The notes: generated by a model from the letters alone, not told the origin. A stretch of DNA of 64,000 nucleotides from Ulota crispa (GCA_963920765.1 OY987242.1:12240789-12304788), one strand, 5' to 3'; counted from the first letter of the stretch, positions 1-12,430 are shown. Numbers and translations are program-made.

Positions 1-157
1 GAGAGAGCGGACATTCATGAGAAGCCAACCAGAGAACAAAAAAGAGGGGCCTATCTTTGCCCAACCCTCTGAATCCATGGATGAGCTATTCAACAGACTA
101 GCCACGACAAAAAGGATAAAAAAAACTGTTTGAAAATCTAGGGGAAAGTGGTAGATA

Positions 158-3100
158 CCTGGAGCTCATTTCCAGGAAATGTTCCCGACACTCTTGACAC
201 TTGAAGAAATGGTCAACAAACCCACGAATTGCTAAAAATGCTTCGGAGCTTTCAGAATCGGATACTCGAACACTCAGTGAGTGAAAAAGAAGCCACATCC
301 CGCAGCTGCATACCCACAACCCGGTTAGAGTACTCCAGCACTGCTCCTAAAACAAATACCGACTCATCTGCGGTACAAGATCCCATTTGAAGCGACATTT
401 ACTGCCATATAATATAGAAATACTGAGCGTCAAAACCATCAACAATACACAAAAAAGGCTCAAGGCCGCAGTTGCAACTCAAAATCAGAAGAAGGTAGTG
501 ATGATTACTTGTAGCCCCGATTGTCACCCCGGCAGGACACCTACAAAAGTATAGAAAGGTTCCACCCGAATATCCAATCAACAGCTATGCACGAAGTAGA
601 TCGGAAGCTTGGAAGATATTGCAAACTAGAATCTCACATAGACGATAAGAAAATTGCCAGTCTACTCATCCATAAAACAAGCACTAGAACTTCAGCTGAT
701 TCTATGGTCCTCTTCTGTAGAAATGACGAGAAAAGTGAAAATTATTGGTGCTACACTGACCCAAAAATTTGATGGTGATGACTTTCCACAGACGTGATAT
801 TTGCTTAAAGCCTCAATCGATGGTTCACCCTCAGACCATAAATCAGCCAAATCCACTAACAGGCTGGCGGAACCCTTCCTGCACCTGATCCCCGAGAATG
901 CAACTGTGAGAATCTGAAGCAACATACAAAATCTCCGAAGACACTGTATAGGCCAGAATCTCAAAAGACATCGGATCCAAGAACCCAACCAAATACGACA
1001 CAATCTAAAAATCGTCATCCATACTCCTGTGAACAAAAGATACTGGCATCAGCGCAGCTAAAAATTGCAGTGGGTCCATAACAATGTATTTCCACAAAAG
1101 ACAAATGAAAACCAGCACGCGGGAAAAAGGTCAGGATAGATTTCAACCTTCTCGAGGGGTGATGGGCAACGAGTAGTTGCATATATCGAACCAAGGGCCC
1201 TCGACTCTTCAGATTCAGGAGCTGTCATTCCATCACAGCAGGTTAGTATAGTGCACGTTGCGCATGCATCTTTCCAGTAATCAAATTGTAGAGATAACGT
1301 CAAAGACCACATCAAAAAGACTGATGCAACCACCGAGATTTCAACTCGTGAAAGCTTCGACTCAATGGTCTCAAAATGAGTCCTGTAGGGATTTGTAGTC
1401 GAGGAAGAAAAAAAAGGCAAATGCATATAGTCACACCATGTTTATAGCCGATTTTCATACAAGAAAAAACTTTGAAAAATATTGACTTACCTTTTCATCA
1501 ACGATTATCTTGAACGCTGTAGAAGTGGCCTCTTCGGTGTCATGAATAGACGCAGCCATCTTCGCATGCACAAACACAATTAAATGGGTCACAATTGCAT
1601 GGTGAAAATAACGCAGACAGCGGAAGCAATAAGAAAAGATTCCGTCCAGTCACAGCGGGAAATTTCGATGCAGCCAAAAGATATGATAAAGACCTGCACG
1701 ACTTCACGAACCGGTGCGTTGTCAGCTCCCTTGCCGTCTACTCCAGTTACGTCACTTAGAGAATATGCCCTAATTGGAGCATAAATACGAGCATGTTATT
1801 ACACTTCTGAAAGGCTGCAGAAAAGGGACAGCTATCTAGAACGTCCAGAAGTCACACAGTCCAACGACTCAGCTCACAGTAGCGTAAGTCAGTAACTCCC
1901 CATTCTCGGCTCAAACGTGAAAATCATAGATGAAGCAATAAGGAATAATGCCTACAAATACTGAAAAAAGATGTGAATTTACATCAAATTAATGCCTCAA
2001 AGTTAACTAATGGTTTCTGATTCCTGAGATAAATTCCTATACATCACATTTGTGAAGACGTCCCCATAATGCAACAAATCATCTAATCTAGAAGATGCGT
2101 CGATTAAAACAGTACTTCTACACGATTTGCAAGCACGTACTTAGTCATTCGTTCGTTGATCCACTGAAGAAGCTTCTCTGCCGTATTCCCTTTCAAAACC
2201 TCCTCCAGCTCCTCGGTTTTCTTTAGACGATCGCCAATCGCAAGGGTGGGGGGAGAGGCCCACAACAGAGTCGGATAGTATTCTACTTTAAACCTTGTAC
2301 ATAAATCTTGATTGATCTGCGCTGTCAAAACGATAAGCACATATCCTAGAAAGATCCTTCCTCCGATCCAGGTTGCAAAGAACTCATCCCATAATCAAGT
2401 CCTTCAACAGCTTACTTCCTTGCCATTTGTTCCTCTACATACTCAGAACATGTCATTGGAATATAAACAATCATGGCCACTTCATTCTAAGTAGTCTGAT
2501 AGTTGTACACTCCCAACAGCAAGGAATTACTGACGATTCAAAGGAATAGACACCAGCAAGCTTCTCCTAGTCAAATTAGCCTTCGTAGAACACTTTACAA
2601 ACACAGAAAAAAAGAACCCTAATGACTAGCTGAATGAGTGGAAGTTGAGAGTATCACATTATTGGCGCAGTCCACCCTAGCCAGGTATACTTCTCCCGCA
2701 TGTACAGCACCAGGACCATTGAAAAGTTTAGCAACCCGCTCGTAGTGAGGCTGCGCAAAGTTACAAAGCCGGAGGAGGAAATCTCAGAAAAGGCGGAACA
2801 TAAAGCATGAGATAAACACAAAGAAAACAAAGTAGGATGCAAGCCAGAATTCACTTGTTTCGTTTTACTTGTAAGTACTGAAGTAAAACAGACGAATTCG
2901 AGATCTGAGAAGATGGATGACCTTGTAATGTTTGCATGCACCGCACCTGCACCCTCCCAACAGCCAGAATTACTACGGGGCATAGCAAGGCAAGGAAGAC
3001 GTGGAGAGAGGCATGGATAGTGGTGACAGAGAGGCATACCAGTGAGCGTAGAATTCGACTATGGCCCAAGGAGCGGGGGCGGCCGCGAGCGTGTTGTTAA

Positions 3101-3257
3101 AGGTGGCAGAAGTGAGTTCGTAAACAGGGGACAGGGGATCCAGGGGAGGGGCGAGCGAAAGCTGGTTGATAGGCAAAGTGCGCGTGTAAATCCCAGGCAA
3201 CGAGAGGGTGAACGCGAGGCAGAAGAGGAAGAAGCGCGCCATGATGACCATAGCCAT
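158..3257 (-). CDS. QSOX: Quiescin sulfhydryl oxidase (QSOX), 3' end off the window
   Basis: Flavoenzyme of the secretory pathway that makes disulfides in client proteins and passes electrons to O2. Exons read on minus: 3257-3040, 2946-2922, 2750-2658, 2316-2141, 1769-1694, 1559-1491, 1221-1148, 884-761, 540-509, 305-158. All junctions are GT/AG and phase-consistent, giving 345 codons. Residues 1-25 look like a signal peptide (MAMVIMARFFLFCLAF); a second in-frame Met at residue 6 could also start it. The thioredoxin domain follows, with WCGACKHYK at 73-81 (redox pair C74/C77), then PHYERVAKLFNG, RVDCANN and YYPTLLWASPP. A linker ends in QLLVAHHPSRRCRKGS, as in plant QSOX. The Erv/ALR FAD domain starts around VSCRGDNRGYNCGMW, continues HSLSVR, and has the second pair KCQEC (C332/C335). 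The rest of the Erv domain and the membrane anchor lie left of base 158. Exons of 25 and 32 bp are notable. Exon joins are inferred by comparison with plant QSOX as I remember it. Confidence 0.9.
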
Positions 3258-3267
3258 CGCAATAGAG

Positions 3268-3278
3268 GTTTAGGGTTT
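3268..3278 (-). promoter_or_regulatory. Telo-box in the QSOX leader
   Basis: On minus, AAACCCTAAAC lies about 10 nt upstream of the QSOX start codon; a second partial copy (CCCTAAACTC) follows some 20 nt further out. Telo-boxes in plants are common near transcription starts of broadly expressed, growth-linked genes. Role here is inferred from position only. Confidence 0.45.
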
Positions 3279-4105
3279 ACGTATTACGAAGCTAGAGTTT
3301 AGGGCTCACGTTTCCGCACGCCATACCAATCGGAAGCATCGGCCACACAGCACCCTAACGACCTTCCAGCACAAATGGCCGCACTGGAATTGTCACAATC
3401 GTCCCTTACAACTTCCCTGTCCTGAAATGCATCATACACCACGTTACAGCAAATCGAATCATGCACAGTATTCCTCCCAGTCTCCAAATCCTTCAAAGAT
3501 TCATAGCCCCTATAGAACAATTCACAGTTCAAAACAAAATAATCGGCATGCAATTTCTGCTAATCCGGAAACACGCGAATTCGACATTGTATCACCTCTA
3601 TGCCTGACAAAATCTACTACTTCATAGATCCACTTCAACCAATGCTCTCACATCTCAAAACGATTTGAAATTGTCAAGATCAACATTTCAAACTTATTCA
3701 TACCGACGTCGCCACAATCTAGAGCAAAATCTAGTCTCGATTTGCAGTTTACGGACACTTCCGTGACCCGGAGCCCTAGATTTCTACGACAGGCGAAGGA
3801 AAACCTACCGGAAGTAAACTAGCACCGTCAGGCTTGTTCAGCATTTTAAAATGACACGCGACTCCACCGCATCGTAGTGCGCGCCGCTCATTCCACGTCC
3901 GCGACGGAAGCGCTATCGAAATTCTCTCAAAATCAACAGCAAGAGATTGAAGCGGCTGCCACTCGACAGCTCGGGGATCGTGAGAGAGTGAAGGGGACGA
4001 TGAAGTTTTGACGAAGGAGTGTCAAAAGAGGGGCCCGTGACCGCCGAGTCACAGTTTCCCCTGTTTTCATGTCACATGGCATTGCCGTTTTTCCGTTCAC
4101 GATGT
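3279..4105. other. QSOX upstream region
   Basis: Mixed-composition sequence, richer in GC than the DNA to its right, lying upstream of QSOX on minus. It presumably holds the QSOX promoter. I see no convincing coding exon on either strand; short open frames here have no recognisable domain. Confidence 0.4.
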
Positions 4106-4179
4106 TTTCCGTCCTTGCCGCTTTCCGTCCCTGCCGCTTTCCGTCCCTGCCGCTTTCCGTCCCTGCCGCTTTCCGTCCA
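4106..4179. repeat. 17-bp minisatellite
   Basis: Just over four head-to-tail copies of a 17-bp unit, TTCCGTCCCTGCCGCTT, with small variations at the left end. It abuts the inverted-repeat element starting at 4188. Confidence 0.85.
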
Positions 4180-4187
4180 TGGTCTAA

Positions 4188-4495
4188 GGTATGTACACCC
4201 ATAAGCGTCAAACTAAGGGTTTTGAACATGAAGAGTATCGATAAACAGCTAGCAAATTGTAGGATCCTAAAAAATAATAAGTTTGCACTTTTGAATGTAT
4301 TATTGGATATTTGGATATGTGAGAATAAGTTGTGAATTTTTAAAGAGCAAATTGCCATTGCATCCATAATCATTTTCAAGATTTCATGTCCACATGTTAT
4401 ACATCCTTGTTATTACATCTATCCACTTCCATAAATTTTTCAAGATTTTTGAAGGTGACGGTTATGGGACACTGACACTTATGGGTGTACATACC
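4188..4495. mobile_element. Small DNA element, TIR GGTATGTACACCCATAAG
   Basis: The left end GGTATGTACACCCATAAG is repeated inverted at the right end (CTTATGGGTGTACATACC), defining a 308-bp non-coding element. Flanks share a partial direct repeat ending TAAGG (6 of 9 matching), suggestive of a Mutator-type 9-bp duplication but not proof. A diverged relative with termini GGTAG..CAYCCATAAGCG and a similar internal start (AAGGGTTTTG) lies at 52053-52446. Confidence 0.65.
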
Positions 4496-5178
4496 TGTAA
4501 GGTAGTCTGCTTGTGAATGGACGTGCGCTTATGTGGAAAAGTCAGGGCAACTTGGTAAAATGGAAGTATTTTTGGTAGAAAGCCAACAAAGAGACAATGG
4601 TGAGGTCATTTATTTTGAAATTTTTTGAGTTAGTATGAATTAATTACAATTTATTAAAGCAAAAGTGCATAGGATAGCTATTCTTGATCATAGGTGGTAG
4701 CATTCATGATGCAAAGGCGGCTTATCAATGGAGCACATGAGTCCAAAAAGTGACCATTATAAAGCAAAGAATGTTCCAATAAGGCTCTTAAAGCATGCAA
4801 GCACCCATTCCATATTCTAATACTCAAACTAGAATTTAGAACAAATCTTCATTTATTTTAGTGTGACATACATCTGTATTTTATTGAAAGACAAATTTGA
4901 ACACAATTATGACCAATAAGCACACACAACAATGGCTCATGTCACTCTCTTAAGTTCCTAAAATGGTGCATGCACAAGTATGATTTTTGAATATAAAAAT
5001 TATGATCCATTTAAGAACCTCTGTGCACTATTTTTGTGACCCTACATGGTCCGTTCCAAATGGATGGACTGAATTTCAGCAAAATACCTTATGCACCTTA
5101 CACAATTTAGGGGCACCCATGATTTCCACTAGAACCTTTGAGCTCAATTGGTCATTTTTGGGCAACTTTAGCGCTTAA

Positions 5179-5975
5179 CCCCTGAGCGCCCCAGGGGCAA
5201 TAATATTGCCTCTCCAAGTTAGTGTTTCCACTCTCTTGTTGCAGATTTGAATTATTTAACAGCACCATTAGGAGTACTTGATGGGAGGTACGGCTATTAA
5301 TTGTGGTGGTGGGGCAATTGAGTTGCACTGGCCGTATCTGGCTTGGATGCCCCTTTGAAAATTAGCTTTACAGCAAAAACAACATTTTACGCTGTGCTGC
5401 TACATAATGGGTAACCAATTTTATCGACAGATGGCAATTTTTGGTGGTTGATGTGCTTTCTTGTGCCTTTTTCAATGGGTAAAACCAAGCTTGCAGGCTT
5501 TGCTGCAAGTATACATGAGAAGCCAGGCCTGACGTGTCAGGTCATCAGGTACTTCTAAGGTAGCCTAGCCTTGGAAGCCCTCCAAACCTCCTCGTTTTGG
5601 GCTTGAAGATGGTGGCCCTCAAATGCTTCAAATTTGACAAAATTTTGGCAGCGTGAATCCAACTTGCAAACAAACAAACCCGCAAATTTTGATGTAATTG
5701 AACAAGACCTCAAGAACCTAAAACCACTCCAAAGTCAAGAATCCAACAAAATCCGGACTTGTTTGCAATTTTCAACGGGCCTTTGACCAATATAGAAATT
5801 GCATCAAATCGTTTAGTCAAGCCTAAAATTGAACTAAACTCTACGTCTTGTAGCAACGAACTGAATTCAGCTGTGAATCCCGGTCGTTCTACCCATCGGC
5901 TAAGAAAATCATGTTACAATGCGAAGGGGTATGAAGGGGGGAAAAAATAGGAGTTTTGGCCTAGGCGCTCAAGGG
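5179..5975. mobile_element. TTAA-flanked piggyBac-like element, copy 1
   Basis: Left end is TTAA then CCCCTGAGCGCC. The right end reads GGCGCTCAAGGG then TTAG, so the right flank is one base off TTAA. The inverted ends match over about 12 bp. The 797-bp interior has no open frame I recognise, so it would be non-autonomous. Confidence 0.5.
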
Positions 5976-5979
5976 TTAG

Positions 5980-7107
5980 CCCATGTATGCCCAGGGTTTT
6001 CAAAAAAGGATTGAATTGAAGACACTTTTAGTCCTCTGGAACGTTCAGGGGTTGAACATCTAGTGGGTGGCAATGGCATGCCCATACTGTAGCTTTAATA
6101 GTGTTTATATTGTAGTTTCAATAGTGTTTTGATTGATGGGCACCAATAGTATTGCTTCTAAAAGTTTCAAAAGTCAATAGTGCATGCCAACCTCATGAAA
6201 ATTGCAATAAGGGCAGGTTAGGACCTAATATTGTGACTTTGAATTTTCTCACAATTTTGGTTATTTAAAAATATGATTATATTTGATAAGATTTTTATTT
6301 GCCTTCTATGATGGGTTATGTGCTTACAGTCACTTTGGAAAAAAACATAGATGAAAAATAACTTTTTCCTATTGTAAATAATGCTTTTTCAAGATGAGTG
6401 GATGAAAAACATCCTCATGGACATTTAGGGGTTAGGGACTTCCACCCACAAAAAATGCAAGCTTGCGTTTTTAGCCCATGGTTTGTTCAAAAATGCTTGT
6501 TCAACAATGCTAGTATCATTAGCATGAGGAATATTTATAATATTCTTAAAAATATAAGAGGATAAATTTGATATTCTTACACAAAACTAGGGCTATTTTT
6601 TATATTTCAAATACCACAAGGTTGTATTGGATATTTTGAAATAATTTAGGGGTATTTTTGGTGTTTTTCCTTAAGAACAATAACATTTTGCAAACCAAAA
6701 CATTTTTCAAATTGTTACTTATGGACTTTAAATCATCTATATTTAGTTAAATGTAGCATAATTTTTTTAAAGTTATGTTATTAAAGGAAATGCAACATTT
6801 CTTAACACTTGCTTTATAGACATTGGAACAATTCTACTAACACGGTTTGAGAAATGACAACAAAAGTCATTTACAAGCTGTTGGTCTTTGTTGAACTTAA
6901 TTTACTTGTTGCCATACTACTCCATGAATAGAAAGATAGCACTCTAGCAACAAAGATAGGTGCCATAAAGTGCAACAGTAAAGCTTGCAACAAAGTCATT
7001 GAACTTGGCAAGACATTGACATGGTTGTTTAAAACAACAAGCAAGACAAAATAGTGGCGCACAAGAATACAATTTTTGACAATTATGAAATTTAGGAAAC
7101 TAGTTTC
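5980..7107. other. AT-rich intergenic spacer
   Basis: No gene seen. Two isolated sequences resembling right ends of the TTAA family occur near 6056 (CAGGGGTTGA) and 6436 (TTTAGGGGTTAG), but I could not pair them with left ends. Confidence 0.4.
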
Positions 7108-7111
7108 TTAA

Positions 7112-8039
7112 CCCTTTATTGACCGATTGACCACTTTTGGGTTGATTTTGGTACTCCGTGGTTCTTGTCATCTTTGTTCTGTTTAATTTGCAAAAATACA
7201 AAACATAATGGAGTTAGAGCATCGACTTGTGCTCCTACCGGAACAAATTTCAAAGCAAGGCATACAAGAACATGGTAGCTATGCATGTTTCACATATGAA
7301 GCTGGGACTCTCATATGGGCATAACAGATGAAATACTAATTTAGTGCAATTGTGACATGGCCCCAAAGCCCACACATTGCACCCAAAGTATCCAGTGCTA
7401 GCCCTGTAGTAGTTGTGGGAAAGTTGCATGATTTATTTAGAAGTTCTATTTGTGGCTGTATTTCAGCTATAACATTGCATATTCCATGAAATCTTAAGCT
7501 CCAAAGGTTTGCAATGCTAAATGTGGGACCTTGAACCTCATATGACACCCAATGTAGATGATATTGACTAATGAAATTTTGTGAAAACATGTTCTGTGCA
7601 TGATGTATTCAACTGTATATGTGTGGCCACATTTGTATTCTTCCTATGCTCAATTTCACAAATCATGCTGTGAAATGCACAGATTGACTCAAATTGTGTA
7701 GTTTTTTTAGAAGTGCAGTAACATAAAATGGAACAATAGCCTTTACAAATTCCACCACTATCAAAAGTTTCAAATGCACAATTAATACTAATTAATTAGA
7801 GTGTCTCATGTTTTTGCACAACAAGTTTTTTTGGATCATCAAGCTTCTCACAATCCTCATGTGGAATTGTTTTGATATATCAAACTTTTTTTAATATTCA
7901 TATTGCCATAGTTTATAGCTTTGATATGTGGTTTGATCTGATATTAGAACCACAGATTTTGTCCTTGAATGTGTTTTGCAAACCATATAGTGAAAATTTG
8001 AGGTGCCCCTCCCCCAAATGTTTGACGGTCACTAAAGGG
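7112..8039. mobile_element. TTAA-flanked piggyBac-like element, copy 2
   Basis: Perfect TTAA at 7108-7111 and 8040-8043. Left terminus CCCTTTATTGACCG; right terminus, read inverted, CCCTTTAGTGACCG, i.e. 13 of 14 bases. The 928-bp interior is non-coding by eye. Cleanest member of the family for its boundaries. Confidence 0.7.
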
Positions 8040-9136
8040 TTAAGTATGCCAAGATGGATGCCAAATTGTAAATGCATTTTGCCTTGCATGCTCAACAAGC
8101 ATTTCAAAAGCTAGGGCCCTTGTTTACCATTCCACTAGACTCTTAGTAGTCGATTGGAATATCAAAGTTGGAATATTTGCCAAAAGTATTATAATATTAC
8201 TATTTTAGATACCCGTTGTACCAAAGGATGCAATAGCAATCTTATCACAAAATGTTGTCAATTAAAAAAATACATTTAGGTAACTCACAAATGCTAGCAA
8301 CTTGGTTCAAAGTAAGGCCTCATTGTAAACCACATTACACATGTACGCCTCTCTCCCATGTTGGAACGCTTGTGTATTATTTTATATAAATAGCTTAGTT
8401 GGTAAATCCACTTAGCTAAGCTAAATGAGTGATGATGACTCCATTAGCATAGGGTAAGATTTTTATTAAAAACAATCTATTTAGCATCCATTTTGCATCC
8501 ATTTAGCTTAGGTAAATCCAATTAGCATCCATTTAGCATAGGTAAGTACACTTAGTATACATTTAACTATTTAGCATAGGTAGATCCATTTAACATCCAA
8601 TTAGCATCCATTTAGCATTTGTTTAGCATAGATTGAGATTCATAAAAAATAATTCTTTGCAATTTTTGCACTTTTACTTTCATCCAAACTTGTACTCTTC
8701 TCTATTTTTAATTTCTTTTACTTTGGTTAAACTCTTACTTTCCTCTATTTTAAAGTGGAAATTGAACTAAAAATGAATTTATCAAACCAACACACACGCG
8801 CATACACACCCCCAATTTATTTGTATTACATAGACACAAGTTTATAAACCTATTTAGCAAAGCTAAATGAGTTTACAAACTTGTATAAAATTTATTTCTA
8901 ACTAGAAATGAATTCAAACTCTTGCTCTACTATATTTTTAAATGGAAATCAAGCTAAAAATAGATTCATCAAATTGACACACATACACACCCAATTATGT
9001 TCTTTAATAACAAGTTTGTAAACCCATTTAGCAAAGCTAAATTAGTTTACAAACTCATATAAAAATTATTTCCATTTAGCATCTATTTAGCACTTATTCA
9101 TTTAGCATCCATATAGTATCCGTTCATTTAGCACAT

Positions 9137-9254
9137 CACTACATGAAAACGGGCATTTTATGATTTTGGTTTATGACTGCCATGGATCATCTAGAATTAT
9201 GAATGACTCACAACAGTCATAAACCAGAGTCATAAAATGCCCGTTTTCTTGTAG
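9137..9254. mobile_element. CACTA-like fold-back MITE
   Basis: Begins CACTACATGAAAAC and ends GTTTTCTTGTAG, close to the CACTACAAGAAAA ends of plant CACTA (CMC) transposons. Arms 9139-9179 and 9214-9254 are inverted copies with 3 mismatches in 41, around a 34-bp centre. Flanking CAT (9134-9136 and 9255-9257) could be the 3-bp target duplication if the terminal TG was lost. It sits inside the satellite block. Confidence 0.75.
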
Positions 9255-9800
9255 CATTTAGCATCCACTTAGCATCCATTCATTTAACATCCATTTATTT
9301 AGCATCCATCTATTTAGCACCCATTGGCATTGCATCCAACTTCTCTTTTTGTCCAAATTTCACTTCAATAAAACTTATACACCATTGTATTTTTATTCTT
9401 TTATCTTTATTTAACTTGCGCTCTAATGTGTTTTTAGGTAGAAATCTAACTAAAAATGGATTCGAATTCTTCCTCTATTCTATTTGAAAGTAGAAATTGA
9501 GCTAAAATGGATTCATCAAACCGACACACACATGCACACATGCCGTTTTTTACATAATATAGACACACAACACCATTTTTTTATATAACAAGATTAGTTG
9601 GTAAATCCATTTAGCAAAGCTAAATGAATGATGGTGACTCTATTTAGCATATGTTAAGCTTTATTTAAAAAGAATTCCATTTAGCATGCATTTAGCATAG
9701 GTAAATATATGTTTCATCCATTTATCATCCATTTAGCAAAAAATCCATTTGAAATCCATTTAACATCCATTTAACATCTATTTAGCATACATTTAATAGC

Positions 9801-10010
9801 CATTTACCATGCATTTACCATGCATTTACCATGCATTTACCCTGCATTTACCATGCATTTACCATGCATTTATCATGCATTTACCATGCATTTATCATGC
9901 ATTTATCATGCATTTACCATGCATTTATCATGCATTTACCATGCATTTATCATGCATTTACCATGCATTTACCATGCATTTATCATGCATTTACCATGCA
10001 TTTAGCATCC
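9801..10010. repeat. 11-bp tandem satellite CATTTACCATG
   Basis: About 19 head-to-tail copies of CATTTACCATG with C/T alternation at one site (ACC or ATC). Because 11 is not a multiple of 3, all three plus frames are open and give MHLPCIYHAF-type strings. These are repeat artefacts, not proteins. Confidence 0.95.
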
Positions 10011-10320
10011 ATTCAAGAAAAAGAGATTTATATTAAAAAAATCATTTATAAATTTTGCATTTCTACTTTTGTCCAAAATTTAATTTCTTGTTCAAACTTG
10101 TACTCCATTCTATTTTATTTTATTTTATATTTTTGGTTTAACTTTTGGTCTATTTGAATTTTAGGTAGAAAGCAAACTAAAAATGGATTCATCAAACCAA
10201 CACATACTTGCACTCTATTTTTTGTATAATAAGACTAATTAGTAAACCTATTTAGATAAGCTAAATGCATAATAGTGATTCCATTTAACATGGGATTACT
10301 TTTTTTTTAAATTTAACATT

Positions 10321-11493
10321 TATTTAATATCAATAAATCCAAGTAGCATCCTTTTAGTTTTGATAAATCCATTCTCAAAGTTAATCCAACGAATTATCAA
10401 GTAAAGCATGAAGACTAAGAGAGACTACTGTCTACTTTTTGATTCAGCTGTGTAGAAATTGAGAATAGCTCTCCCATTAGGCTTTTCCAAAGTAAATTGT
10501 TAACAAATTTGTTCAACATAAACTATTTCATCAAATTACTTGTCAATATCATATATTTTATTGTGCATTAAGTTGTGCATAAATGACTGAGGTTTCTCTT
10601 TGACTGTGGTTTTTAATTTAAGTTAGTGGGAACGTTGGCTTTTGAACACAAAAGATAATTTACTAATCCCAAAGATATCAATATTATTTCAATTAACACC
10701 ATATTTGTTATAATGAAAGAATGAGAACCTCTAAAAATAAGTATGCTAGATTTTGACCAAAATGCTCAATTTCCATTCAAAATCACCAATTTTAATTAAA
10801 ATGAGAATTTTCAGCTCGAATCAAGCTGAATTGACATAAAATTTTTTAGTTTTAGGTCAAATTTGAAAGATTTTAAGTCAATTTAGCTCAATTTGAGTCA
10901 AACTAACCTAATTTTTTTGACAAATTAACCTTTTCATTTTTGAATTTTGAATATTTTACCTCTCATTTTGCTGGAATACTCTCATTATAAAAAATATGGT
11001 GTTATTTGCATTATAACTTAATTATGCCATCTTGATGGTCAATTAATTTTCAAGAACATGTAATCTATGTGGAGTTTTTGAACGTCGAATGTATTGTAAG
11101 CGCTTTTCCCTTCATCCTTAAAAAAAAAGTAAATACAGTTGGATTTTTGAAAATAAAATATAAAAACTTGCAATTTTGGTGAATTACATATGATTCAACT
11201 ATTGCCTTCCAAGCAATTAACAAAACTGAAATTTTAATATATTAAAATATTGTGCAAAATTTGTAAATTTTTTTAAACTTTTGACAACTAGAATTCAAAA
11301 CAAACAAAATTCAAATATAAGAAAACAGAACTTAATAGTAAAAAATTAAAGATCATACCTCCATTTCTACCACCTCCGTGATACAATCTTCATTGCTATA
11401 TTGTTTAGGATACATGGAGAAGAACTCAAATCCAAATCAAAATTGTATTTTTTTTTCTTCCCTTATTTATATAAATATAAATATAAATATATG

Positions 11494-11525
<32 letters not shown>

Positions 11526-11660
11526 TATATGATCTTTTTAAAAGGAGTTAATTAATCCATCTATAATCAAGGAATCTTTAATTGGAGTTATCATTGTCAA
11601 ATTAACAAATTTATATAATCTGCAATTTGAAATTGCTAAAATTCCGGCTCGATGCTATTA
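10321..11660. other. AT-rich intergenic DNA with a TA/CA microsatellite
   Basis: No gene seen. An (AT)n run followed by ACACAC lies near 11485-11525. Several short poly-A and poly-T tracts occur. Confidence 0.5.
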
Positions 11661-12430
11661 GAAATTTGGCCTTGGAAGTACTTGCAAGAAACACTTCACA
11701 GTTTTGCCTCAAGCATCCTAAAAACTGGAAGTACTAGTTAGTACTATGAGCTTCTGAATTTTTTTTAAAAAAAATCTAATAAAATATAGACTAAATGTAA
11801 AGTACTTAAAATAGCATATTTGTGAAAATATAGACCTAGAAAATTTTTATTCTAAAAGTTATGCACAAAAATAGAATGACAAAAATTACCAACAAAAAGA
11901 CAATTTTGTTTTTTGTTTTTTAGAAAATAGAAAAAAAGTTCAAAAAAATAAAACAAGAAATGGTCATTTTTGACTTCTTTGAACAGCTTCACCAAATATA
12001 AGTGGTTTTTGTAGGAATTTTTTTTTATTTCACCAATTATCCAAAAGAAGATGTCCACTTTGAGAATGTGTGCACGACATGGAATTTAGAATTTATGAAA
12101 CCTTTCTATACATCCATGTAATGCTTTATAATGAACAACTTCCCAGATTTGTGGCATGAAATTTGCTTTTTTGGATCCAAAATAGTACTAAAAATCCCCA
12201 AAATGGCTAAGGTAGATACATATTTGGGATTATTTAAAAATAGTAAAAAATAATTTTAAAAAAATCACAAAAATTACTGAAAGTCTATAACTATGAAACG
12301 TATCTTGTTCTGAAATTTGAATTAAAAAGAACTTGCTATGCAAAATTTATAAGCCAAAAAGCAGCTGTAGAATGTGAAGGAGACGAGTAATAGTACAAGT
12401 GTTTCTTGCAATCACCTTTGGTTATTGATA
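11661..12430. other. Possible old inverted-repeat element
   Basis: The 15-mer TTGCAAGAAACACTT near 11682 recurs inverted (AAGTGTTTCTTGCAA) near 12397, with weaker similarity outside it. This may mark a decayed element of about 0.7 kb. No clear target duplication and no coding frame seen. Confidence 0.3.

Larger units (their letters stand above)
8390..10320. repeat. Degenerate satellite block (CATTTAGCATC units and higher-order repeats)
   Basis: The block is built on an 11-bp word CATTTAGCATC, often decayed. A larger unit is superimposed. A segment with GTAAA.CC.TTTAG..AAGCTAAATG recurs near 8400, 9600 and 10230. A segment with AACTAAAAATGGATTCATC followed by CA-rich sequence recurs near 8758, 8947, 9495 and 10167. 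The satellite appears to have amplified first in 11-bp steps and then in steps of several hundred bp. Confidence 0.75.

Noticed and set aside
9809-10157. Three overlapping MHLPCIYHAF-repeat frames as secreted repeat peptides
   Set aside because: All three frames of an 11-bp satellite read the same way; pure repeat artefact.
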